DNA of 64,000 nucleotides from Streptomyces sp. QL37 (GTDB lineage: Bacteria; Actinomycetota; Actinomycetes; Streptomycetales; Streptomycetaceae). The translations under genes and the position numbers were made by a program. The notes below the pieces were generated by a model that made no database searches, had not been told where the DNA came from, and saw only the letters and a program-made list of their open reading frames with translations. Numbering within the stretch: position 1 is the stretch's first letter; each line of letters starts with the position of its first letter. The stretch spans positions 1,240,001-1,304,000 of the forward strand of contig NZ_PTJS01000001.1 in assembly GCF_002941025.1 (NCBI RefSeq). The letters are read 5' to 3'. Of the stretch, positions 8,487 through 17,763 are shown in pieces.

Positions 8487-10268
8487 TCAGCCGATCACGG
8501 GCAGTTCCAGGACGCCGGTGTCCTGCGGGGCGCTGACCACGGTCACCGGCTTGATGCCCCGGTTGCCGAAGTACGCCGTGTCGCTCGCGGCGATCACGAA
8601 CCGCAGCCGGTGCCCGGTCTCGTACCGGTGCACGATGCCGGGGAGCTCGACGGTGAAGGCGCGGGTGACGTCGGGGACGCGGACGGGGGCGACCAGGCGG
8701 TTCACCAGCTTCTGGGTCCCGTCGGGTGCCACGTCGTACACCTTCGCGAACAGCGTCAGCTTGTCCGCGGCGTCGCCGCTGTTCTGGACCCGTTCCGTCT
8801 TCGGGGAGACGACCTTAAGGGTGGCCTTCGGCGCGCCGACGACGTCCACCGGTGCGGTCAGCGGCGCACTGGTCCAGCCGAGGTAGGTGCCCTTGGTGTC
8901 GTACGGCGCCGGGTCGGACAGTCCGATGAGCCCGGCGAGGGAGCTCTCCGAGTGGCTGGTCGGCAGGAGCCAGTTGGTGTACTGCCGGCTGCCCCGCGTG
9001 ACCTTCGAGCGGCTGTCCACCAGGGCTCCGTCGCCGGAGAGGTACAGGGTGCGGGACAGGCCGGGGACGGCGGCCGCGGTGCCGTAGCCGCTCTCCCAGT
9101 CACGGTAGTAGGCGAACTCGGGGCCGGTGGAGGTGGACTCGTCGTGGTGGAGGTAGCGGTCGAACCAGGCGAGGATGCGCTGCCCGACGTAGCTGGTCTC
9201 CAGATTGCCCGTCGACAGGTCGAGTTCGCCGGGTACGGAACCGCCGCTGTGACCCCAGGCCTGCCAGATCATCTTCGTCGTGGTGCCCTGGGCCTCGAGT
9301 GCCCGGTAGGTGGCCGTGGCCTCGTTCAGGTTGAACAGGCTGTCGGCCTGGCCCTGGACGAGGAGCGTGGGCGCGGTGACACCGGACAGATAGGACGCCG
9401 GCGAGACACTCCGCGCGTACGTCAGTATCTCCTCGGTCGCGTCGGCCGGGTAGCGGCCCGAGTTCAGGAGCCGGATTATGTCGCACGCCTGCCGGGCGAA
9501 GTGGAGGCAGCCGAGGCTGCCGAAGCGCGAGGGGTCGAGACTCGGGACCAGCAGCGGCTGGCCCTCACCCATCAGGTAGAAGCCGTTGGTCCACTGCCAC
9601 TTGAAGACACCGGGCGTGTCGGAGGAGACGCCCCGGGACGCTCCGGCGGCGTTGGGGGCGAGCGAGTACGCCAGGTCGTTCCAGGTGATCAGCGGGACTA
9701 GTGCGTCCACGCGGTGGTCGGCGGAGGCGGTCGCCATCTGGATGGCTCCGCCGTACGAACCGCCGATCATGCCGACCACCGGGTCGCCCGGTGCGTCCGT
9801 GGTGACGTAGTCGGCCTTGGTGCCGTCGTCGGCGGCGCGGGTACCGGCGAGGAAGTCGACGAGCCCGGAGGCCGCCTTGCCGTCGATCACGGGGTCGTCG
9901 AGCGTGATGAGGCAGCCGGACTCTCCGAAGCCCAGCCCCGAGTAGACGAGTCCGACGTATCCGCGTTCGGCGAAGGCCTTGCCGATGACGTCGGTGGAGC
10001 CGTCGTTCTTGCTGCCGCCGAAGCCGTTGGTGGCGAGGACGGCCGGGGCCGGGTGCTGCGCGTCGACGCCCGCCGGCCGGTAGAGGTCGGCGTCGACCGT
10101 GCAGGACCGGTCGCCGGCCCGCACGGTGAACTCCAGTGGGGTGACGGTGTAGTTGTCGGCCGCGGACGCGGGTGGCGCGGCGGTCAGGGCGAGCGGGGCG
10201 AGCAGCGCCGCCCCGGCGAGCAGGGCGAGTGGACGTGGACGACGGAAACTGGGCACAGCTCGCGACAC
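8487..10268 (-). CDS. Secreted CocE/NonD (X-Pro dipeptidyl-peptidase, S15) hydrolase
   Basis: A 593-residue exported alpha/beta hydrolase. The start is set to GTG at 10268 because GGAGG lies five bases upstream; an in-frame GTG at 10280 would place that Shine-Dalgarno inside the gene. A signal peptide follows (RRPRP, a hydrophobic run, then a PPASA-A cleavage site near 36). The nucleophile elbow is GGSYGG (MIGGSYGGAIQMA), the acid is in VQGQADSLF and the His in WQAWGHSGG; the C-terminal jelly-roll of the S15 family follows. Substrates of this family range from Xaa-Pro peptides to esters. A palindrome just upstream suggests repressor control. Confidence 0.85.
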   Translation of the reverse strand: MSRAVPSFRRPRPLALLAGAALLAPLALTAAPPASAADNYTVTPLEFTVRAGDRSCTVDADLYRPAGVDAQHPAPAVLATNGFGGSKNDGSTDVIGKAFAERGYVGLVYSGLGFGESGCLITLDDPVIDGKAASGLVDFLAGTRAADDGTKADYVTTDAPGDPVVGMIGGSYGGAIQMATASADHRVDALVPLITWNDLAYSLAPNAAGASRGVSSDTPGVFKWQWTNGFYLMGEGQPLLVPSLDPSRFGSLGCLHFARQACDIIRLLNSGRYPADATEEILTYARSVSPASYLSGVTAPTLLVQGQADSLFNLNEATATYRALEAQGTTTKMIWQAWGHSGGSVPGELDLSTGNLETSYVGQRILAWFDRYLHHDESTSTGPEFAYYRDWESGYGTAAAVPGLSRTLYLSGDGALVDSRSKVTRGSRQYTNWLLPTSHSESSLAGLIGLSDPAPYDTKGTYLGWTSAPLTAPVDVVGAPKATLKVVSPKTERVQNSGDAADKLTLFAKVYDVAPDGTQKLVNRLVAPVRVPDVTRAFTVELPGIVHRYETGHRLRFVIAASDTAYFGNRGIKPVTVVSAPQDTGVLELPVIG

Positions 10269-10292
10269 ATGGACCTCCACACCGAGGACACA

Positions 10293-10306
10293 TTACCGAC
10301 CGGTAA
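10293..10306. promoter_or_regulatory. Palindromic operator TTACCG-AC-CGGTAA upstream of the hydrolase
   Basis: A 6-2-6 inverted repeat located 25 bp upstream of the GTG start of the CocE-type hydrolase. On the minus strand a TAATGT hexamer (fits TAnnnT) overlaps its downstream arm, so a repressor here would cover the -10 region. The form resembles TetR-family operators. No TetR gene is adjacent; the only TetR gene in the window is at 32.2 kb. Confidence 0.5.
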
Positions 10307-10410
10307 GTACCGGGCCAGGCCCATGTTGTGACACAGCTCATACCGCTGTCAACGCACGTGGGCGGAGTTTTCCGGGACGGAACCGTCTCCCGCGCCGCCC
10401 TGTCGGCCCG

Positions 10411-11355
10411 TCAGAGCAGCGCCGGGACACGGGAGGTGAGCGTGCAGCGGCCGCCGTCGGCCGGTGCGTCCAGTACCGCCGGCACACCGAGCGGGACCGT
10501 CAGCGCCGTGGGGCCGTGGCCGAACCCCAGCTCCTCGATCACCGGGACACCGAGGCCGCCGAGCCGGTCGGCGAGGAGGGCCCGCACCCCCTCGTAGGGC
10601 CCGCAGCCCTCCCAGGAGCCGCACACCACACCGGATATCCCGTCGAGGGCCCCGATGCGCAGCAGCCGGGTGAGGACCCCGTCGAGCCGGTACGGCTCCT
10701 CACCGATGTCCTCGAGCAGCAGCAGCCCACCGCGGACCGATGTCCGGGCGCGCGGGGTGCCGGCGTCGGCGGCGAGAAGGGTCGCACAGCCACCGTAGGT
10801 GACCCCCGAGGCCGTGCCCGGCACCAGCGCGGCCGCCGTGTCCAGCCCGAGGGTCTGCACCGACTCGGGCTCGAACAGGGTTGAGCACAGGGCCTGTTGG
10901 GTGTCCGCGTCCTTGAGGAAGACCTCGGTGGCGACCATCGGGCCGTGCAGGGTCGAGAAACCGGCCCGCAGGGCGAAGGCCTCGTGCAGCACGGTGACGT
11001 CGCTGTAGCCGACGAACACCTTGGGCCCGGCGGCCCGCAACGCGGGCCAGTCCAGGAGATCGACCATGCGGTGGGCGCCAAATCCTCCCCTGGCGCACAG
11101 AACGGCGTCCACCGACGGGTCGCACCAGGCTTCCTGGAGGTCCCGGGCGCGGTTCTCGTCCGTGCCGGCGAGGTGGTCCAGCTCCGGATGCGTGTCGAGC
11201 ACATGGGGGGCCACGACGGGGTCGAGGTCCCAGCCGCGCAGCAGGTCGAGTCCCCGCTCCAGCCGTTCGGGCGGCACGGGTCCGCTGGGGGCGACGACCG
11301 CGACCCTGGCACCGGGCCGCAGCCGGGCCGGACGGGCGAGGGGCTCCAGGGTCAC
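10411..11355 (-). CDS. LD-carboxypeptidase (S66 family, LdcA/MccF type)
   Basis: A 314-residue peptidase. It has the N-terminal VAVVAPSGPV strand, a CARGGFGAHRMVDLLDW segment, the nucleophile motif FVGYSDVT, the Glu motif LLLEDIGEEPYRLD and the His near LGFGHGPTALTVPLG, which form the S66 Ser-Glu-His triad. LdcA removes the terminal D-Ala from murein tetrapeptides in the cytoplasm; MccF relatives cleave microcin-type acyl-adenylates. The GTG start overlaps the TGA of the S9 peptidase gene (GTGA), giving tight translational coupling. A longer open frame upstream lies inside that gene and is not used. Confidence 0.87.
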   Translation of the reverse strand: MTLEPLARPARLRPGARVAVVAPSGPVPPERLERGLDLLRGWDLDPVVAPHVLDTHPELDHLAGTDENRARDLQEAWCDPSVDAVLCARGGFGAHRMVDLLDWPALRAAGPKVFVGYSDVTVLHEAFALRAGFSTLHGPMVATEVFLKDADTQQALCSTLFEPESVQTLGLDTAAALVPGTASGVTYGGCATLLAADAGTPRARTSVRGGLLLLEDIGEEPYRLDGVLTRLLRIGALDGISGVVCGSWEGCGPYEGVRALLADRLGGLGVPVIEELGFGHGPTALTVPLGVPAVLDAPADGGRCTLTSRVPALL

Positions 11356-13352
11356 TTCTTCAGCTCCAGCCGTGGCACGTCGGGTCGGTCGATTCCGAAC
11401 GTCTGCGCGTAGAGGGAGAGTTCGGCCTCCAGTGCGCGCCGTACGGTGTCGGCGCGGCGGAAGCCGTGGCCCTCCCCCTCGAAGGTGAGGTAGGCGTGCG
11501 GGATCCCGCGCCCCTCGGTCGCGGCGAGGAAGCGCTCGCACTGGACGGGCGGGCAGATCGGGTCGTCGAGCCCCTGGAGCAGCAGGAACGGGGCGGTGAT
11601 CCCGTCCGTGTGGTTGACCGGCGAGCGCTCCCGGTAGCGCTCGGGCACCTCGGCGTAGGGGCCTACCAGCGACTCCAGGTACCGCGATTCGAAGTCGTGC
11701 GTCTCACCGGTCGCCCAGCCCTCCAGGTCGAGGATCGGGTAGCTGATCGCTCCGCAGGCGTAGACATCGGTCCGGGTGAGGGAGGCGGCGGTGGTCCATC
11801 CCCCGGCGCTTCCGCCCCGGATCGCCAGCCGGTCGCGGTCGGCGGAGCCCTCCTCGGCCAGCCCCAGGGCGACGGCGGCGCAGTCCTCCACGTCGACGAC
11901 GCCCCACTGTCCGCGGAGCCGTTCGCGGTAGGCGCGGCCGTAGCCGGTCGACCCTCCGTAGTTCACCTCCGCGACGCCGATGCCCCGGGAGGTGAAGTAG
12001 GCGATCTCCAGGTCGAGTACGAGCGGGGCGCGGCCGGTGGGGCCGCCGTGCGCCCAGATGACGTAGGGCGGGAGCTCACCGTCGGGGCCGGTGCGGTCGG
12101 GATGGCGCGGCGGGTACACATGGGCGTGGATCTCGCGGCCCGCCGGTCCGGTGAAGGTGCGGATCCGCGGTTCGGGGTGGTAGGCGGGGTCGACGGCGTC
12201 CTGGTGGGGGGCGCCGATGGCCCGGGTGTGCCCCGTCGCCGTGTCCAGCTCCACCACCTCGTACGAGCTGTGGGGGCTCGCGGCGATACCGATGACCCTG
12301 GTGTCCTGCACGGCGAGCGTCTCCGCCCACGCCGTCCAGGGGCCCACGGCGTCGACGAGTTCACCGGTCTCCGGGTCGAGCACACCGAGCGCGGTGGTGC
12401 CCCGGCCGTGGATCACGGCGACCAGCCCGTTGTCGAGGAGCTGGAACCAGCGCAGTCCGACCTTCCACAGCGGCCCGCCGAACTCCTCGCTCCGGCCGCC
12501 GCAGAGCCGGCTGGTGGGCACGACGGCCCCGGCGACGGTGTCGGGCCTGATCCGCTGGAGCTCCCACCAGCCCCCGACGTCCGAGACGAAGAGCAGCGAT
12601 CCGTCCCGGTCCCACTCGACCTGGACGACCGACTCGTCGAAGTCGCCGACCAGGGGCCGGACCCCGGTGAAGTCGCCGTCGGCCGTGACGTCGGCCATCT
12701 TCACGACGGTGCCGTCCCACGGCATCTGCGGATGGTCCCACGCGATCCAGGCCGCGCGGCGGCCGTCGTGCGACAGCCTGGGGCCGGTGACGAACCGGTT
12801 CCGGTCGTCGGTGAGTTCGCGTACGGCGCCACGGTCCCCGGCCGCCGACCCGTCCAGCGGCACTGCGGCGATCACGCGCCGGACGTCGGTGGGCGATGCG
12901 CCGGTGAACTCCTCCAGCACGCACCACACCTCACCGCGTCCGAGGTGCAACTGCGGGTCCACCCAGCGCAGTCCGCAGCCGAGGCCCGACACGGGGGTGA
13001 GCGGCCACGGCTCGTCGGGGCCGTCCGGCGCGTAGGCGTACAGCCGCTGGTCGGGGAAGTGGACGAACACGACCAGGGGTCCGCCCTCCTCGCGCGGCGC
13101 ACCGGCCCACGGCACTCCGCCGTACTCGATGACGCGGCTGCGGGGGTTCCACGGCTCGGGCAGGACGGACGTGGTAGTGCCGTCGGCCCTCCGGCGCACG
13201 AGGGCGCGGCGGCCGCCCTCGGCGGGGCGCGGCTCCGTCCACCACACCTCGTCGCCGACGGTGCCGACGAACTCCGGCCTGCCGTCGTGCGATGCGGTCA
13301 GCGCCGCGTCGATCGGTGACGGCCATGTGCCGTACGCCGCTGTGGACGCCAT
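11352..13352 (-). CDS. S9 family prolyl oligopeptidase / dipeptidyl aminopeptidase
   Basis: A 666-residue protein with an N-terminal seven-bladed beta-propeller (about 1-395) and a C-terminal alpha/beta-hydrolase domain. The nucleophile is in RGGSAGGW, the Asp in LQGLDDPICPP and the His in EGEGHGFRR, matching the S9C acylaminoacyl-peptidase type. No signal peptide, so cytoplasmic. The ATG at 13352 gives MASTAAYGTWPSP, the usual start of actinobacterial homologues. It lies 38 bp after the M20 gene and overlaps the start of ldcA, so it is the third gene of a peptidase operon. Confidence 0.87.
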   Translation of the reverse strand: MASTAAYGTWPSPIDAALTASHDGRPEFVGTVGDEVWWTEPRPAEGGRRALVRRRADGTTTSVLPEPWNPRSRVIEYGGVPWAGAPREEGGPLVVFVHFPDQRLYAYAPDGPDEPWPLTPVSGLGCGLRWVDPQLHLGRGEVWCVLEEFTGASPTDVRRVIAAVPLDGSAAGDRGAVRELTDDRNRFVTGPRLSHDGRRAAWIAWDHPQMPWDGTVVKMADVTADGDFTGVRPLVGDFDESVVQVEWDRDGSLLFVSDVGGWWELQRIRPDTVAGAVVPTSRLCGGRSEEFGGPLWKVGLRWFQLLDNGLVAVIHGRGTTALGVLDPETGELVDAVGPWTAWAETLAVQDTRVIGIAASPHSSYEVVELDTATGHTRAIGAPHQDAVDPAYHPEPRIRTFTGPAGREIHAHVYPPRHPDRTGPDGELPPYVIWAHGGPTGRAPLVLDLEIAYFTSRGIGVAEVNYGGSTGYGRAYRERLRGQWGVVDVEDCAAVALGLAEEGSADRDRLAIRGGSAGGWTTAASLTRTDVYACGAISYPILDLEGWATGETHDFESRYLESLVGPYAEVPERYRERSPVNHTDGITAPFLLLQGLDDPICPPVQCERFLAATEGRGIPHAYLTFEGEGHGFRRADTVRRALEAELSLYAQTFGIDRPDVPRLELKK

Positions 13353-13390
13353 GGTCGGTTTCCCCCTCTTCGGTCGGACGGTGCGGGTCG

Positions 13391-14734
13391 TCAGGCGGTG
13401 CGCAGGAAGTGGTCCAGGACCCGGACGCCGAAGTGCAGGGCGTCGACGGGGACCCGCTCGTCGACGCCGTGGAACAGCGCCTGGTAGTCGAAGCCGACGG
13501 GCAGCTTCAGCGGGGAGTAGCCGTAGCCGGTGATGCCCAGACGGGAGAACTGCTTGGCGTCCGTGCCACCCGACATGCAGTACGGCACGACATGGGCGTC
13601 CGGGTCGAACAGCTCGATGGCCGCGCGCATCTTCGCGTACGTCGGCGAGTCGACCGGGGCTTCGAGGGCGACCTCGCGGTGCTGGAACTCCCAGTCGACG
13701 CCGGGGCCGGTCAGCCGGTCCAGCGTCTCGCGGAACTCGTCCTCGCCCCCGGGGACCATGCGTCCGTCGATCTGGGCGGTGGCGTGCCCCGGGATCACGT
13801 TGACCTTGTAACCGGCGTCCAGCATCGTCGGGTTGGTGCTGTTGCGCACGGTCGGCTCGATCAGTGCGGCGGCCGGGCCGAGCTTGCCGAGCAGCTCGTC
13901 CACGTCGAATCCGGGGGCGTCGGGGTCGACACGGATGTGGTGCAGCGCGGCGATCTCGGTGAGCGCGGCCCGTACGGTCGGGGTCAGCCGCACCGGCCAC
14001 TCGTGCGCGCCGATCCGGGCGACGGCTGCGGCGATCCTGCTGACGGCGTTGGCCCTGTTGACCTTGGAGCCGTGACCGGCCTTGCCCTCGGCGGTCAGCT
14101 TCAGCCACCCCGTGCCGCGTTCCCCCGCCGCGACGGGGTAGAGCGACATGCCGGGCCCTGCGTGGAAGGTGAAGGCCCCGGACTCGCTGATGCCCTCCGT
14201 GCAGCCTTCGAAGAGCTCGGGGTGCCGGTCGGCGAGGAAGCCGGCGCCGTCGTGCGCGCTGGCCTCCTCGTCGGCCGTGTAGGCGATGACGATGTCGCGG
14301 CGCGGGCGTACGCCCGCACGTGCCCAGGCCCGGACGACGGCGAGGACCATCGCGTCCATGTTCTTCATGTCGATGGCCCCGCGCCCCCACACGACGCCGT
14401 CGCGCACCTCCCCGGAGAAGGGGTGCACGGTCCAGTCGTCCGCCACCGCGGGCACCACGTCGAGGTGACCGTGGACGAGGAGGGCGTCGGCGGACGGGTC
14501 GGTGCCCTCGATCCGGGCGACGACGTTGGTCCGTCCCGGCGTGCGCTCCAGGAGTGCCGGCTCCAGCCCGGTGTCCGCCAGCCGCTCGGCGACGTACTCG
14601 GCGGCCGGGCGTTCCCGGCAGGTGCCGTCGCCGCGGTTGGTGGTGTCGATCCGGATCAGCTCGGAGGTGAACGTCACCGCTTCCTCGAGCGCCCGCTCGT
14701 CGACCGCTCCGGTGGGGTTGCCCGCCTCAGCCAT
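13391..14734 (-). CDS. M20 family metallopeptidase (ArgE/DapE/CPG2-like)
   Basis: A 447-residue di-zinc hydrolase. Metal ligands and catalytic residues are visible in HGHLDVVP (first His/Asp), WGRGAIDMKN (bridging Asp), DEEAS (catalytic Glu and ligand Glu) and a C-terminal GGTDAK segment with the last His region before it. M20 enzymes remove N-acyl groups or cleave dipeptides; specificity is open. Its ATG at 14734 overlaps the end of the upstream M55 gene by 8 bp (ATGGCTGA), implying translational coupling. Confidence 0.87.
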   Translation of the reverse strand: MAEAGNPTGAVDERALEEAVTFTSELIRIDTTNRGDGTCRERPAAEYVAERLADTGLEPALLERTPGRTNVVARIEGTDPSADALLVHGHLDVVPAVADDWTVHPFSGEVRDGVVWGRGAIDMKNMDAMVLAVVRAWARAGVRPRRDIVIAYTADEEASAHDGAGFLADRHPELFEGCTEGISESGAFTFHAGPGMSLYPVAAGERGTGWLKLTAEGKAGHGSKVNRANAVSRIAAAVARIGAHEWPVRLTPTVRAALTEIAALHHIRVDPDAPGFDVDELLGKLGPAAALIEPTVRNSTNPTMLDAGYKVNVIPGHATAQIDGRMVPGGEDEFRETLDRLTGPGVDWEFQHREVALEAPVDSPTYAKMRAAIELFDPDAHVVPYCMSGGTDAKQFSRLGITGYGYSPLKLPVGFDYQALFHGVDERVPVDALHFGVRVLDHFLRTA

Positions 14735-15560
14735 ACTGCTCCTCCACGGCGGCCGACACGATCGTCGTCACCGCCTTGAATGTGCGAATACCTTCGTACA
14801 TCGTCCCGCTGGTATAGACGACGCGCCGCTCGCCGCTCGGCGCCACGCCGGGGACCACGGTCGCGGCGGCCCCCAGATGCTCGGCGTCGAACTCCAGCTC
14901 CACCGTGTACGAGCCGCTCGTCACGGGTGTGCGGCGCCCGGCGAGCGCGGTCGCCCCGGCGGCGGCCGCCCTGATGTCGGCGGCCGTACGAGCCGGGGTG
15001 CGGCACACGGCGGCGTACCGGGAGACGTGGTCCTTCACCGCGACCGTGCGCGCCTCGGGGGCGTAGCCACCGGCGTCCTCGCACGTCAGGTCGTCGCCGG
15101 TGACCAGGATGACGGGGACGCCGTACTCCGCCGCGACATGGGCGTTGAGCAGGCCCTCACTCGCGCGGACCCCGTTCAGCCAGACCCCGGTGATGGAGTT
15201 GGCGAGGTAGGTGTGGGCGAGCACGCCCTCCGTGCCGGCGCCCGTGTGGTAACCGACGAACGCCACGGCGTCGACGTCGCCGTGCTGGATGCCCTCGACC
15301 ATGGAGAGGGACTTGTGCTTGCCGGTGAGCATCTGGACGCGGTCGTCGAGCCGCTCCAGGAGCAGGTTGCGCATGGTCCAGTGGGCCTCGTTGACGAGGA
15401 CCTCGTCGGCGCCCCCGTCGAAGAAGCCCAGTGCGGCGGCGTTCACATCGGAGGTGAAGAACGAACGGCACCGTTCCCACTGCGGGGTGCCGGGCAGCAC
15501 GTCGGCCGGCCATGTCACTCCGGTGGCGCCCTCCATGTCGGCGCTGACGAGGATCTTCAC
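14727..15560 (-). CDS. M55 family D-aminopeptidase (DppA-like)
   Basis: A 277-residue protein with the M55 zinc signature at its N-terminus (MKILVSADMEGATGV, ligands Asp and Glu of DMEG), a conserved NEAHW His, GYHTG His and VTGDD. DppA from Bacillus subtilis is a zinc D-aminopeptidase that removes N-terminal D-residues from D-Ala-D-Ala-type peptides. The start is GTG at 15560; the RBS is weak. It is first in an operon with M20, S9 and S66 peptidases, a set that fits stepwise breakdown of D-amino-acid-containing murein peptides. A dre-like sequence lies ~120 bp upstream. Confidence 0.85.
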   Translation of the reverse strand: MKILVSADMEGATGVTWPADVLPGTPQWERCRSFFTSDVNAAALGFFDGGADEVLVNEAHWTMRNLLLERLDDRVQMLTGKHKSLSMVEGIQHGDVDAVAFVGYHTGAGTEGVLAHTYLANSITGVWLNGVRASEGLLNAHVAAEYGVPVILVTGDDLTCEDAGGYAPEARTVAVKDHVSRYAAVCRTPARTAADIRAAAAGATALAGRRTPVTSGSYTVELEFDAEHLGAAATVVPGVAPSGERRVVYTSGTMYEGIRTFKAVTTIVSAAVEEQYG

Positions 15561-15676
15561 GTGCGCGGTCCTGTCGCTGGTCGGTCGCTCCCCCGCCCGT
15601 TCCCGGGAAGAGGATCTTCGTGCCGCATCACGGTACGCGCCGGGACAGCGCCGGACCAGGGCGTAGGTGATCTGCC

Positions 15677-15692
15677 ACTGGTCCAGTCCGGT
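15677..15692. promoter_or_regulatory. Weak dre-like (DasR) element upstream of the peptidase operon
   Basis: ACTGGTCCAGTCCGGT matches the DasR consensus ACTGGTCTAGACCAGT at 13 of 16 positions. It lies between the terminator of the aldo/keto reductase gene and the M55 start, in the expected promoter region. One mismatch falls in the right-hand GACC core, so binding is uncertain. Confidence 0.3.
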
Positions 15693-15695
15693 GAA

Positions 15696-15723
15696 GCCGT
15701 CCGCCGCACGGGCGGCGGACGGC
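15696..15723 (-). terminator. Terminator of the aldo/keto reductase gene
   Basis: A perfect 12-bp inverted repeat (GCCGTCCGCCGC / GCGGCGGACGGC) with an ACGG loop, 8 bp after the minus-strand stop codon at 15731. Confidence 0.65.
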
Positions 15724-15730
15724 CCGGAGG

Positions 15731-16732
<1,002 letters not shown>

Positions 16733-16844
16733 ACGGGCACTCCACGGGGCTCGGCCTGGCGCGCCGGAACCGGTGCGCGTACCCAAGACTGGCGGAGAAC
16801 GATCCAGCGGTCCAACAGGAGATTCCGCTGGGATTCATCGGTTA

Positions 16845-16856
16845 GATTGCTCAATC
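16845..16856. promoter_or_regulatory. Inverted repeat GATTG-CT-CAATC abutting the LysR start
   Basis: A 5-2-5 inverted repeat whose right arm ends directly at the ATG of the LysR gene, in the divergent promoter region shared with the aldo/keto reductase. No Shine-Dalgarno is present between it and the ATG, so the mRNA may be leaderless and the repeat may be an autoregulatory site. Confidence 0.4.
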
Positions 16857-17750
16857 ATGGAACTGCGTCAGCTGGAGCACTTCGTCGCGGTCGCCGAGGA
16901 GCAGCACTTCACCCGGGCGGCCGAGCGTCTGGCCGTGTCCCAGTCGGGGCTGTCCGCGTCCGTACGGGCGCTGGAGCACGAGCTGAGGACGCCGCTGTTC
17001 AGCCGTACGACACGCACGGTTCGGCTCACCGAGGCGGGGGCGGCCCTGCTCGTGGAGGCTGAGCGCACGCTGGCGGGTGCCAGGGCGGCGCGGGACGCCG
17101 TCGACGCCGTACGGGGGCTGCTGCGCGGGACTCTGACGCTGGGGGTGGAGCAGTGCGTGGCGGGGGTCAGCACGGCACGGCTGCTCGCGGCGTTCCACCG
17201 GGAGCATCCGCACATGGAGATCAGGCTCCGGCAGGAGGGCACGTCCAGTCTGCTGGAAGGGGTGGCCGGCGGACGGCTGGACCTCGCATTCGCCGCGACC
17301 GTCAGCCCGCCGGAGTGGCGGGGTGATCTCGTGCCGCTGGCCCGGGAGCCCATGGTCGTCCTGTGCGCCCCTGGTCACCGGCTCGCCCAGGAGGGCGTGC
17401 GGGTCGCGTGGGGCGAGCTGCGCGGCGAGTCGTTCATCGACTTCCACCCGGACTGGGGCCCCAGGCGCGCGGCGGACGAGGCGTTCGCCGCGGCGGGGGT
17501 CCGCCGCACGGTGGCGCTGGAGGTCAGTGACGTGCACAGCCTGCTGGAGCTGGTGCACGAGGGTCTCGGGATCGCGGTGGTGCCGCACCACTTCTCCCGT
17601 AAGCCGGAGGCACGGGACCTGGTCGCGGTGGAACTCGACGGAGAGCACCGGCCGGCCTACGAGAGTGTCGTGGTGCTCCCGCCTGCCCGGGCCATGAGTC
17701 CGGGGGCGAAGGCGCTGATGACGCTGGTCCGGGAGGCCCCGCTGCGCTGA
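16857..17750 (+). CDS. LysR-family transcriptional regulator
   Basis: A 297-residue LTTR. The N-terminal winged HTH reads MELRQLEHFVAVAEEQHFTRA..LAVSQSGLSASVRALE (about 1-60), followed by a linker helix and a periplasmic-binding-like effector domain (about 90-290). Start at ATG 16857 is fixed by the conserved MELRQL; earlier in-frame codons are noncoding. Divergent to the aldo/keto reductase, which it probably controls. It converges with the GH18-like lipoprotein gene, 13 bp away. Confidence 0.9.
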   Translation: MELRQLEHFVAVAEEQHFTRAAERLAVSQSGLSASVRALEHELRTPLFSRTTRTVRLTEAGAALLVEAERTLAGARAARDAVDAVRGLLRGTLTLGVEQCVAGVSTARLLAAFHREHPHMEIRLRQEGTSSLLEGVAGGRLDLAFAATVSPPEWRGDLVPLAREPMVVLCAPGHRLAQEGVRVAWGELRGESFIDFHPDWGPRRAADEAFAAAGVRRTVALEVSDVHSLLELVHEGLGIAVVPHHFSRKPEARDLVAVELDGEHRPAYESVVVLPPARAMSPGAKALMTLVREAPLR

Positions 17751-17763
17751 CTCCGGCCGCCTG

